Shown: positions 6,894-14,663 of the stretch, one piece after another
Layout: each line of letters opens with the position of its first letter
Position numbering within the stretch: the stretch's first letter is position 1
Assembly (NCBI GenBank): GCA_003520545.1
Contig: DOUP01000116.1
Span: forward strand, 1 to 22,229
From: Maritimibacter sp.
GTDB taxonomy: Bacteria; Pseudomonadota; Alphaproteobacteria; Rhodobacterales; Rhodobacteraceae
Reading direction: 5' to 3'
DNA: 22,229 nt
Translations under genes and position numbers: made by a program
Notes under the pieces: model-generated
Seen by the model: the letters and a program-made list of their open reading frames with translations, nothing else
Database searches by the model: none
Told to the model about the DNA's origin: nothing

Positions 6894-7885
6894 TACGACC
6901 GTCTCCACATATCCCAAAGACGGGGGAGCGCGATCACCCCGATGAGCATCGCGCCGATGAAGATCGACATCACGATGCCGGGGACGTTGAGCAGCCCGAG
7001 GCCGAAGGTCACGAGGCCCATGACAAAGGCCGCGATGACCACACCGGGGATCGTGCCGGAGCCACCCAGGATGGAAACACCGCCCAAGACCACCATGGTG
7101 ACGACCTCAAGCTCCCAGCCGAACCCGATCGAGGGGCGTGTGGAGCCCAGTCGTGAGGTCAGGCAGATCGCCGCGACCCCTGCCATGAGGCCCGTGAGCA
7201 GGAACAGGATGAACTTCACCCGCGCCACCCGGATACCCGAGAAGGACGCCGCGGTGGCGTTGTTGCCGATGGTATAGATCGTGCGGCCGAAATTGGTGCG
7301 ATGAAGGACCACGTAGTAGATCACGGCCAGCACCGCGAAGAGCAGGAATTCGAACGAGAAGACCCACCAGACATAACCCTGCCCGAAGAAGGCGAAGTCG
7401 GACGGGTAGCCGCGATAGGCACCGTCGCCGAGGATGATATAGCTGATCCCCCGGAAAAGGCTCATGGTCCCGATGGTGACGACGATGGAGGGCAGCCCCA
7501 TGACCGTAACGAGAACGCCGTTGAACGCCCCCGCTGCAAGCCCCACGACCAGCCCGATCAGGACCAGTTCGGTTGTACCGGCCCCGACCTGCGCCGCCGC
7601 ACCCATTGCCGTGGAAGCCAGCGCGATGATCGACGCGACCGAGAGGTCGATCTCGCCCGAAATGATCAGGAGGGCCATGGCGAAGGCGATCATCGCCTTT
7701 TCCGTGAAGTTGAACGTGGCATCCGACAGGTTCCACGCGTTCAGGAAATAGGGCGAGGCGAAGCTGTTCGCGATGAAGATCAGGATCGCCACGCCGAGGA
7801 GCAGGACTTCCCAGCTTTTCAGGAGCCGCGCCGCGTTGGATTGCAGGCGGTCGGGAATGTGGCGGGGGGATGTTGCGTCACTCAT
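6893..7885 (-). CDS. rhaQ: Rhamnose ABC transporter permease RhaQ
   Basis: The 330-residue protein is a ribose/xylose-type (CUT2) sugar ABC permease with about eight to ten hydrophobic segments, starting with LLLGVAILIFIANSF near residue 28. Family signatures are SGEIDLSVASIIAL (about 75-88), where the first cytoplasmic motif lies, and VVLGGVSILGGSGTIPG (about 265-280), the loop that contacts the ATPase. It should pair with RhaP in the inner membrane to form the rhamnose pore. The ATG at 7885 overlaps the TGA of rhaP by four bases (ATGA). The P and Q labels follow gene order in the rhizobial rhaSTPQUK operon; the two permeases could not otherwise be told apart. Confidence 0.9.
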   Translation of the reverse strand: MSDATSPRHIPDRLQSNAARLLKSWEVLLLGVAILIFIANSFASPYFLNAWNLSDATFNFTEKAMIAFAMALLIISGEIDLSVASIIALASTAMGAAAQVGAGTTELVLIGLVVGLAAGAFNGVLVTVMGLPSIVVTIGTMSLFRGISYIILGDGAYRGYPSDFAFFGQGYVWWVFSFEFLLFAVLAVIYYVVLHRTNFGRTIYTIGNNATAASFSGIRVARVKFILFLLTGLMAGVAAICLTSRLGSTRPSIGFGWELEVVTMVVLGGVSILGGSGTIPGVVIAAFVMGLVTFGLGLLNVPGIVMSIFIGAMLIGVIALPRLWDMWRRS

Positions 7886-8871
7886 GCCTGTGCTCCATGT
7901 GCCTGCGCCCGGCGCAGGATGATGCGGCCCTTGGCCTTTGCGCTGCGGGCGTTGAACGCCACTGCGGTGATGATCGCTGCGCCGGAAATCGCCATCTGCC
8001 AGAAGGGCGAGATATCGACGACCGGGAGCGCGTTCTTCACGATACCGAGAAAGAGCGCGCCGAGGATCGTGCCAAGGATGGTGCCCGCGCCCCCCGCGAT
8101 CGAGATACCGCCGATCACGCAGGCCGCGACGACCTCGAGCTCGAATCCCGCCGCGATATCAACATAGGCGACCGCGTAGCGCGCGACCCAGAGATAGCCG
8201 GTCAGCCCAGCGAGAGCGCCGGAGATCACGAAAGCCCAGAACTGCGTCTTGCCCACGTCGATCCCGGCATAGACCGCCGCGTGCGGGTTGCCGCCGACCG
8301 CGTAGAAGGACCGGCCCAGCGGCGTGCGGGCGATCAGGAGGAAGAACCCGGACGCGATGGCAATGGCAATCCATGCCATGACAGGAAGGCCGAGAAAGAC
8401 CGTGCGCGGGAAGCCGGTGAAGGCCTTGCTCATTTCATGCGCGTTGACCCACTCGCCATTGGATATGAGGAAGATGATCCCGCGATAGATCGTCATCGTG
8501 CCCAGTGTGACAACGATAGGCGGGATCGCGAGTTTCCAAACGAGGAGGCCGTTGAAAGCTCCCATGATGGCCCCGAGACCGACAGCGATAGCGAGGATCA
8601 CGATCACCGGCACCCCCGGCATCGCTGCGTTCAGCATCGCACAGACCATGCCGGTGAGCGCAAGGTTCGCCGCCACCGAAAGGTCGATGCAGCGGGTCAG
8701 GATCACGACCGTCTGGCCGAGAGCGAGAAGCAGGAGCGGCGAGGTATCGGTGAAGACGCGGGCAAGGTTGTCGGGCGCGACAAAGCCCGGAAAGCGGCTG
8801 GATATCAGGGCCAGAAGGACGAGCATCGCCCCCGCGAGGATCGCCTCGCGTGATTTCAGGAACGCGATCAT
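7882..8871 (-). CDS. rhaP: Rhamnose ABC transporter permease RhaP
   Basis: This second CUT2-type permease has 329 residues from the ATG at 8871. It begins MIAFLKSREAILAGAMLVLLAL and is hydrophobic throughout. It carries TRCIDLSVAANLALTGM early and CVIGGISIAGGAGTILG late, matching the same two signatures as RhaQ. The longer open frame upstream of 8871 only shadows rhaT, and the true ATG overlaps the rhaT TGA by four bases (ATGA), which fixes the start. It should form a heterodimeric channel with RhaQ, energised by RhaT and fed by RhaS. Confidence 0.9.
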   Translation of the reverse strand: MIAFLKSREAILAGAMLVLLALISSRFPGFVAPDNLARVFTDTSPLLLLALGQTVVILTRCIDLSVAANLALTGMVCAMLNAAMPGVPVIVILAIAVGLGAIMGAFNGLLVWKLAIPPIVVTLGTMTIYRGIIFLISNGEWVNAHEMSKAFTGFPRTVFLGLPVMAWIAIAIASGFFLLIARTPLGRSFYAVGGNPHAAVYAGIDVGKTQFWAFVISGALAGLTGYLWVARYAVAYVDIAAGFELEVVAACVIGGISIAGGAGTILGTILGALFLGIVKNALPVVDISPFWQMAISGAAIITAVAFNARSAKAKGRIILRRAQAHGAQA

Positions 8872-10415
8872 TGGTCCTCCTCCCCGATGCCCGCCGCATG
8901 GCGCACGAGCGTTTCCGGCGTCAGGTCGTCTCCTTCCAATTCGGCGGCGATCAACCCTTCGCGCATGACGATCACCCGGTCGGACATGCCCATCACCTCG
9001 GGGATTTCGGAGGAGACCATGATCACCGCCAGACCCTGCGCCGCGAGTTCGGCCATGAACGCATGAACGGCCGCTTTGGACCCGATGTCGATGCCCTTGG
9101 TGGGCTCGTCGAGAATGATGACCTTGGGCTTGGTGGCGAGCCACTTGGCGATCACCACCTTCTGCTGGTTGCCACCCGACAGGTTGCCCACGTCCTGATC
9201 CAGCGCGGCGGCGCGCAGGTCGAGCCGCTCGGTGTATTCCCGCGCCATCGCGAATTCCTCGGAGAGGCGCAGGAACCCCGCGCGCGACGTCTGGCTCAGC
9301 GACGGGAGCGTGATGTTCTGGAAAATCGGCAGGCCGATCACCGCGCCTTGCTTGCCGCGATCCTCGGGGACATAGACGATGCCATTGCCCACTGCGTCGG
9401 CAGGCGAGCGGATGACCTTGATGTCGCCGTCAATCTTGACCACGCCTTTGGAAGGCTTGGTGATCCCGAAGAGCGATTGCATCACCTCGGACCGACCGGC
9501 ACCGACGAGACCGTAAAAGCCCAGGATTTCACCTTTGCGCAGGGTGAAGGCGATGTTGTCGAACTCGGTCGGGTGGCTATAGCCCACGACTTGCAGAACC
9601 GCTTCGCTTGGCGCGTGGTCGCGTTGGGGGAAGATCTGGTCTACGTCACGCCCTACCATGAGCCGCACCAGATCGGCCTCGGCGATCTCGGAAATCAGGC
9701 CCTCGCCGACGTGCTGGCCGTCACGGAACACGGTGAACCGGTCGGCGATGCGGAAAATTTCGTCGAACTTGTGGCTGATGAACAGGATCGCCCGCCCCTC
9801 GGACTTCAGGCGCTCGACCAGCTCGTAGAGCTCTTCGATTTCCTTGTGACTGAGAGCGGCGGTCGGTTCGTCCATGATGACGACGCGCGCGTCCACCGAC
9901 AGCGCGCGGGCGATGGCGACGAGGTGCTTGGACGCGATCCCCAGGTCACGAAGCGGCATATCGGGGTCGAGGTCAGCGTCGATCCGGTCGAGGATCTCGC
10001 GGGACTTCGCGCGCATTGTCGGCCAGTCGATCAGGCCGAACCGGCCACGCGGCGCATGGCCGATGAATATGTTTTCGGCGACGGTGAGTTCGTCGAAGAG
10101 CACCGTCTCTTGATGGATGGCAGTAATCCCGGCCGCGCTGGCATCCTGCGCGGTGGCGAAGTGCATCTCTTCACCCGCGACCCGGATGGTGCCGGCATCA
10201 GGTTGATAAATCCCGGTCAGGGTCTTCACGATGGTCGACTTGCCCGCGCCATTCTCGCCCACGAGAGCGGTCACCTGGCCGGGGTAGAGGTCGAGCGAAA
10301 CCCCGTCGAGCGCCTTGACGCCCGGAAAGGTCTTGGTGATCCCGTCGAGGGTCAGCACGGGGGCGGTATCCACCGCGGATGCCACCTGCGCTTTGGTCTC
10401 GATGCTCATTTGCAT
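8868..10415 (-). CDS. rhaT: Rhamnose ABC transporter ATP-binding protein RhaT
   Basis: The 515-residue protein has two fused nucleotide-binding domains, as usual for RbsA-type sugar importers. Domain 1 has Walker A GENGAGKST (53-61) and Walker B VIMDEPTAALS. Its signature region reads DLGIASKHLVAIARAL instead of a canonical LSxGxxQ. Domain 2 has the degenerate P-loop GLVGAGRSE typical of the family, but a canonical LSGGNQQKV signature and IILDEPTKGID Walker B, so one composite ATP site is probably the active one. The ATG at 10415 has GGAGG five bases upstream. A terminator-like hairpin separates it from rhaS, which should lower its expression relative to the binding protein. Its stop overlaps the start of rhaP. 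It is unrelated to the enteric RhaT proton symporter. Confidence 0.9.
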   Translation of the reverse strand: MQMSIETKAQVASAVDTAPVLTLDGITKTFPGVKALDGVSLDLYPGQVTALVGENGAGKSTIVKTLTGIYQPDAGTIRVAGEEMHFATAQDASAAGITAIHQETVLFDELTVAENIFIGHAPRGRFGLIDWPTMRAKSREILDRIDADLDPDMPLRDLGIASKHLVAIARALSVDARVVIMDEPTAALSHKEIEELYELVERLKSEGRAILFISHKFDEIFRIADRFTVFRDGQHVGEGLISEIAEADLVRLMVGRDVDQIFPQRDHAPSEAVLQVVGYSHPTEFDNIAFTLRKGEILGFYGLVGAGRSEVMQSLFGITKPSKGVVKIDGDIKVIRSPADAVGNGIVYVPEDRGKQGAVIGLPIFQNITLPSLSQTSRAGFLRLSEEFAMAREYTERLDLRAAALDQDVGNLSGGNQQKVVIAKWLATKPKVIILDEPTKGIDIGSKAAVHAFMAELAAQGLAVIMVSSEIPEVMGMSDRVIVMREGLIAAELEGDDLTPETLVRHAAGIGEEDQ

Positions 10416-10442
10416 CGTGGCCTCCGATCAGCAGAAAAAGGT

Positions 10443-10476
10443 GCCCCGGCGGGAGAGAAGTCTCTTACGCCGGGGC
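10443..10476 (-). terminator. Intercistronic attenuator-like hairpin between rhaS and rhaT
   Basis: A perfect 9-bp GC-rich stem (CGCCGGGGC at 10468-10476, GCCCCGGCG at 10443-10451) encloses a 16-base loop that can itself fold. On the minus transcript the stem is followed after ACC by TTTTT, the pattern of an intrinsic terminator. Placed nine bases after the rhaS stop and inside an operon, it would allow partial read-through and raise the amount of binding protein over the membrane complex. Confidence 0.7.
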
Positions 10477-10485
10477 GGGAGGAAA

Positions 10486-11487
10486 TCAAAAGATGTCCTT
10501 GAATTCGTCGATATTCGACTCGTCGTAAACGAACGGATCGGCCATCGCGCCTTCCTTGTTTTCATCCAGCGTGAGCGCGCCCATACGCCCCATCGGGATC
10601 TCGGCGCCCGCCTCGGCGGTGGCCTGCTCGGTCGCAAGCTGGTAGGCGAGATAGGTCGCGGAGTACCCAAGGTCGATCGGGTTCCAGATCGCGAAGGATT
10701 TGGACGCGCCGCTCTCGATGGCGCCGGCCATCTCGGACGGGAGACCAAGGCCGGTCACATTCACTTCCCCGACCTTTCCGGCGTCTTCCACGGCACGAGC
10801 CGCAGCCACGATGCCCACCGAAGTCGGCGCGATGATGGCGTCGAGGTCCGGGTAGGTCTGCATCAGGCCGGTGGCTTCGCGATAGGATTTGTCCGCGAGG
10901 TCGTCGCCATAGACGGTGCCGACCACTTCGATGCCCGGGTAATTGCCCATCACCTTGTTCATTTCTTCCATCCAGATGTTCTGGTTGGTCGATGTCGTGG
11001 TGGCCGACAGAAGCGCGACCTTACCACCATCGGGAAGCTCGTCGGCGGCGAGCTTGATGATCATGTTGCCGATCAGCGGGTTCGACGACGGGTTCAGGTG
11101 CAACATCCGGCCCTCGGGCGCGACGCCGGAGTCCCATGAGATGACCTTGATCCCGCGCTGCATGGCCTTTTTCAGGGCAGGCACCAGCGCGTCGGTGTCG
11201 TTCGCGGAAATCGCGATGGCATCCACCTGCTGCGCGATCAGCGAATTGATGACCTCGATCTGGCCTTCCGCGGTGGTGTCGGTCGGACCGGTATAGATGA
11301 CCTCGACGTTCCCCAGCTCTTCGGCGGCTTCCTCGGCGCCTTTCGCGGCGGCTTCAAAGAAGCCGATACCCAGCGCCTTCACGACCAGCGCGATACGGAC
11401 ATTATCGTCCTGAGCCTGTGCCCCGGTTCCTGCGACCATCATCGCAGCAAGCGCGACGCCTCCGAACATCCTTCTTGTCATACTCAT
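10486..11487 (-). CDS. rhaS: Rhamnose ABC transporter periplasmic binding protein RhaS
   Basis: The 333-residue type I periplasmic sugar-binding protein starts with a signal peptide (about 1-26) containing TRRMFGG and a hydrophobic stretch, and ending AQA. Cleavage would leave QDDNVRIALVVKALGIGFFEAAAKGAEEAAEELG, the first beta-alpha unit of the fold. The twin arginine before Phe makes Tat export possible, but ordinary Sec export is equally compatible. It captures L-rhamnose in the periplasm for RhaPQ. The ATG at 11487 has GGGAGG seven bases upstream. It lies 39 bp after rhaR and is followed by a terminator-like hairpin. It is not the AraC-type regulator also called RhaS in enterics. Confidence 0.9.
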   Translation of the reverse strand: MSMTRRMFGGVALAAMMVAGTGAQAQDDNVRIALVVKALGIGFFEAAAKGAEEAAEELGNVEVIYTGPTDTTAEGQIEVINSLIAQQVDAIAISANDTDALVPALKKAMQRGIKVISWDSGVAPEGRMLHLNPSSNPLIGNMIIKLAADELPDGGKVALLSATTTSTNQNIWMEEMNKVMGNYPGIEVVGTVYGDDLADKSYREATGLMQTYPDLDAIIAPTSVGIVAAARAVEDAGKVGEVNVTGLGLPSEMAGAIESGASKSFAIWNPIDLGYSATYLAYQLATEQATAEAGAEIPMGRMGALTLDENKEGAMADPFVYDESNIDEFKDIF

Positions 11488-11526
11488 GGTTAAACCTCCC
11501 TGGTTGAGTATTTCCTGGCCGCGAGT

Positions 11527-12327
11527 TTATCCCGCGTCCGTCTTTCTTGCGCCCGCAGACGGGGCCACAATCACCCGGACCTCCGCCGCTTCGAGCATCG
11601 AAGCGACACGGTCCGAAATTCCTTCGTCGGTGATGACGATGCTGATCCGTTCAAGTCCGCACAGGACGAGCGACGAGCGGTTCTCGAACTTCGAGCTATC
11701 GACCAGCACCACCAGCTCGTCAGCTTGACCGATGAGCTTTTCCTCCGCCTGAATGAGCAGCGGATCGTTTTCCATCAGGCCCATCGGTCCGATCCCGTAG
11801 GCCCCCATGAACATGCGCTTGGCGTAATAGTGCCGCGTCATATCGTTCTCGAAGGGGCTGAGAATGATGTTCTGTTCGCGGTAGAGCGCACCACCCGGCA
11901 CCATGACGGTGTTCTTGGTGTGCTTGAGCAGGTGTTCCGCGATCGGGAAGCTGTTGGTCATCACCTGCACCCGGCGGTTGACCAGGTGGTGGACCATTTG
12001 AAACGTTGTCGTCCCGCCGTTGATGATGATCGGGTCGCCATCGTCACAGAGCGCGACCGCTTCACGCGCGATTACCTGCTTTTCCTCGGCGTTGATCGCC
12101 TGGTTTACAGCGAAAGGCCGGCCGGCCAGCCCCGGCAAGGGCGGCGGCGCGAGCGACTCGACCCCACCGCGCACACGGCGCAGGCGTTTTTCCCTGTCGA
12201 GCGTCGCAATGTCGCGGCGGATCGTTGCCTCGGAGGTTTCCGTCAGCGCCACAAGTTCACCCACCGTCACGATGGGGCGTTCCTGTACCGCAGACAGAAT
12301 AAGCCGGTGGCGTTCCGTTTCGTGCAT
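11527..12327 (-). CDS. rhaR: DeoR-family rhamnose regulator RhaR
   Basis: This 266-residue DeoR-type regulator has an N-terminal helix-turn-helix (about 5-55; ELVALTETSEATIRRDI, then the family RRVRGG at 50-55). A C-terminal phosphosugar-sensing domain contains INGGTTTFQMVHHL. The ATG at 12327 is fixed by GGGAGGA five bases upstream; an earlier in-frame ATG lacks a ribosome site. DeoR proteins usually repress sugar operons and are released by a phosphorylated intermediate, here perhaps rhamnulose 1-phosphate, although the effector is not deducible. It is the first gene of the transport arm and divergent from rhaD, so the intervening 188 bp should contain its operator. The name follows the rhizobial system; enteric RhaR is an unrelated AraC-type activator. 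Confidence 0.88.
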   Translation of the reverse strand: MHETERHRLILSAVQERPIVTVGELVALTETSEATIRRDIATLDREKRLRRVRGGVESLAPPPLPGLAGRPFAVNQAINAEEKQVIAREAVALCDDGDPIIINGGTTTFQMVHHLVNRRVQVMTNSFPIAEHLLKHTKNTVMVPGGALYREQNIILSPFENDMTRHYYAKRMFMGAYGIGPMGLMENDPLLIQAEEKLIGQADELVVLVDSSKFENRSSLVLCGLERISIVITDEGISDRVASMLEAAEVRVIVAPSAGARKTDAG

Positions 12328-12373
12328 CGAGGTCCTCCCGTTCCATTCAGCATGCCCGATTCTGGTCATGCGT

Positions 12374-12431
12374 CAATCAAAAGTTTTCATTTCCAATCAT
12401 ACTGCGGTGCAGCATGATTGTTTGTGATTGG
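12374..12431. promoter_or_regulatory. Putative RhaR operator cluster in the divergent rhaR-rhaD region
   Basis: Four copies of the half-site CAATCA lie within 58 bp: forward at 12374 and 12394 (20 bp apart), inverted (TGATTG) at 12415 and 12425 (10 bp apart). The inner pair forms a 27-bp interrupted palindrome (12394-12420): arms CAATCAT/ATGATTG, then CTGC/GCAG around a GGT centre. A CCAATCA/TGATTGG pair (12393, 12425) nests with it. Spacing by one and two helical turns suggests protein binding on one DNA face. A TTGACT at 12438 may be the -35 of rhaD, but the -10 is unclear. Confidence 0.6.
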
Positions 12432-12515
12432 TTTTGGTTGACTTAGTCTTGCGACTTGCGCAGGGTTCGGTCAAAGGCTTTGGCCGCCAATCGCGGCCCA
12501 TATGGGAGGAATAGC

Positions 12516-14615
12516 ATGCTGACGCGCGCCGAAAACCGGCTGGAAAATCTGTGGGATGACGCAAAATCCGAAGGGATGAGCGAGTCGGAAAAGCTGCTGT
12601 ATCGCTCGAACCTTCTCGGGTCCGACAAGCGAATCACGAACTACGGCGGCGGCAACACCTCGGCCAAGGTGATGGAGAAAGATCCGCTCACCGACGAGAT
12701 GACCGAAGTGCTCTGGGTCAAAGGGTCCGGTGGCGATGTCGGTTCGATCAAGATGGACGGTTTCGCGACGCTTTACATGGACAAGCTGAACGCGCTGAAA
12801 GGCCTCTATCGCGGTGTCGACTACGAGGACGAGATGGTCGGCTACCTGCCCCATTGCACCTTCAACCTGAACCCGCGCGCGGCGTCGATCGACACCCCGC
12901 TGCACGCCTATGTGCCGAAAAAACACGTCGACCACATGCACCCCGACGCCATCATTGCCATCGCCGCCTCCAGGAATTCGCAAGAGCTCACGCAGGAGGT
13001 CTTCGGCGACGAGATCGGTTGGCTCCCGTGGAAAAAGCCGGGCTACGAACTGGGTCTCTGGCTTGAGGATTTCTGCAAGAAGAACCCGGACGCCAAAGGC
13101 GTGGTGCTGGAGAGCCACGGTCTCTTTACCTGGGCGGATGACGCGAAGGAGTGTTATGAACTGACGCTCCAGATCATCCAACGTGCGATGGACTGGTTCG
13201 CGGACAAGACCGCCGGGCAGGACGCTTTCGGTGGTGCCATCCACGAAAGCCTCGCCCCCGAGGCACGCCGCGCTGTCGCCGCGCGCCTGATGCCCGCAAT
13301 CCGCGGCTTCGTATCCGGCAACCAGCACATGGTCGGTCATTTCGAAGACAGCGACACGGTTCTGGAATTCGTCAACGCGAAAGACATGGAACCGCTCGCG
13401 GCGTTGGGCACCTCCTGCCCCGACCACTTCCTTCGCACGAAGATCCGCCCGCTGGTCGTGGCCTTCGACCCCGCGAAGAACAATCTCGACGAGGTCATGG
13501 ACGGGCTGGCTGGCCAGATCGCGGAGTACCGGGAAGACTACAAAGCCTATTATGACCGCTGCAAACACGACGACAGCCCGGCCCTGCGTGACCCGAATGC
13601 GGTGGTTTACCTGATCCCCGGCGTCGGCATGATTACGTTCGCCAAGGACAAGGCGACCGCCCGCGTTTCCGGTGAGTTCTACATCAATGCGATCAACGTG
13701 ATGCGCGGGGCCTATGCCGTTTCGGAATATGTCGGTCTGCCCGAACAGGAAGCCTTCGACATCGAATACTGGCTTCTCGAAGAGGCCAAGCTGCAACGTA
13801 TGCCCAAACCAAAATCTCTGGCCGGTCGCGTGGCGCTGGTCACGGGTGGCGCAGGTGGCATCGGATCGGCCACCGCTGAACGGTACCTCTCGGAAGGTGC
13901 CTGTGTCATGCTTGCCGACATCAACGAGGAAGGCCTCAACGCGACCAGGGACAACCTCGTCCAACGCTTTGGCAGCGACGTGGTGCGCACCGTGGCGATG
14001 AACGTGACCGACGAAACGGCGGTTGCGGCCTCTTACGCGGATATCTCGGTCGAGTTCGGTGGTATCGACATCCTGGTGTCCAACGCCGGCATCGCCTCTT
14101 CCGCCCCGGTCGAAGAGACCACGCTCGATCTTTGGCAGAAGAACATGGACATCCTGTCCACCGGCTATTTCCTCGTCTCGCGAGAAGCGTTCAAGGTCAT
14201 GCGCGTGCAGGACATCGGCGGTTCCATCGTCTTCGTGGCGTCCAAGAACGGTCTTGCGGCAAGTCCGAACGCCTCGGCCTATTGCACCGCCAAGGCGAGC
14301 GAGATCCATCTAGCCCGCTGCCTCGCGCTCGAGGGTGCCGAAGCGGGCATTCGCGTGAACGTGGTGAACCCGGACGCCGTTTTGCGCGGTTCGAAAATCT
14401 GGGAAGGCGATTGGCTCGACCAGCGAGCTTCGACCTACGGGACGGACAAGGAGGGGCTGGAGGAGATGTACCGCAACCGGTCCATGCTCAAGCGTTCGGT
14501 CCTGCCGGAGGATATCGCGGAAGCCGCCTATTTCTTTGCCGCCGATTCCTCGTCAAAATCGACGGGCAATATCGTGAACGTGGACGCAGGCAACAAAGAA
14601 GCCTTCACACGTTGA
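12516..14615 (+). CDS. rhaD: Bifunctional rhamnulose-1-phosphate aldolase / short-chain dehydrogenase
   Basis: The 699-residue fusion starts at the ATG at 12516, five bases after GGGAGGA. Residues about 25-420 are a class II aldolase/adducin domain with candidate zinc ligands in HVDHMH (137-142) and ESHG (His201). Residues about 435-699 are a short-chain dehydrogenase with the NAD-binding TGGAGGIG (443-450), SNAG (522-525), and a catalytic Ser576, Tyr589 and Lys593 (YCTAK). The aldolase would cleave L-rhamnulose 1-phosphate to dihydroxyacetone phosphate and L-lactaldehyde. The second domain is known in this family (RhaEW in comparative-genomic nomenclature) to oxidise lactaldehyde to L-lactate. 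Length and layout match the family. It is the first gene of the plus-strand enzyme arm. Confidence 0.93.
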   Translation: MLTRAENRLENLWDDAKSEGMSESEKLLYRSNLLGSDKRITNYGGGNTSAKVMEKDPLTDEMTEVLWVKGSGGDVGSIKMDGFATLYMDKLNALKGLYRGVDYEDEMVGYLPHCTFNLNPRAASIDTPLHAYVPKKHVDHMHPDAIIAIAASRNSQELTQEVFGDEIGWLPWKKPGYELGLWLEDFCKKNPDAKGVVLESHGLFTWADDAKECYELTLQIIQRAMDWFADKTAGQDAFGGAIHESLAPEARRAVAARLMPAIRGFVSGNQHMVGHFEDSDTVLEFVNAKDMEPLAALGTSCPDHFLRTKIRPLVVAFDPAKNNLDEVMDGLAGQIAEYREDYKAYYDRCKHDDSPALRDPNAVVYLIPGVGMITFAKDKATARVSGEFYINAINVMRGAYAVSEYVGLPEQEAFDIEYWLLEEAKLQRMPKPKSLAGRVALVTGGAGGIGSATAERYLSEGACVMLADINEEGLNATRDNLVQRFGSDVVRTVAMNVTDETAVAASYADISVEFGGIDILVSNAGIASSAPVEETTLDLWQKNMDILSTGYFLVSREAFKVMRVQDIGGSIVFVASKNGLAASPNASAYCTAKASEIHLARCLALEGAEAGIRVNVVNPDAVLRGSKIWEGDWLDQRASTYGTDKEGLEEMYRNRSMLKRSVLPEDIAEAAYFFAADSSSKSTGNIVNVDAGNKEAFTR

Positions 14616-14663
14616 GCCGTCCTGGGGGTGGTGCGCTACCCCCGCCAACGGGAGGAAACGAGC

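Noticed and set aside
8872..9144. N-terminal extension of the rhaP reading frame
   Set aside because: It overlaps rhaT out of frame and reads as low-complexity Arg/Gly/His; the ATG at 8871 with the ATGA overlap is the right start.
9900..10000. Degenerate ABC signature in the first domain of RhaT as a damaging mutation
   Set aside because: Two-domain sugar importers commonly have one degenerate ATP site; the protein is full length and otherwise intact.
8850..10502. 550-codon plus-strand frame opposite rhaT
   Set aside because: Shadow of the ABC ATPase gene; its residues show no family pattern.
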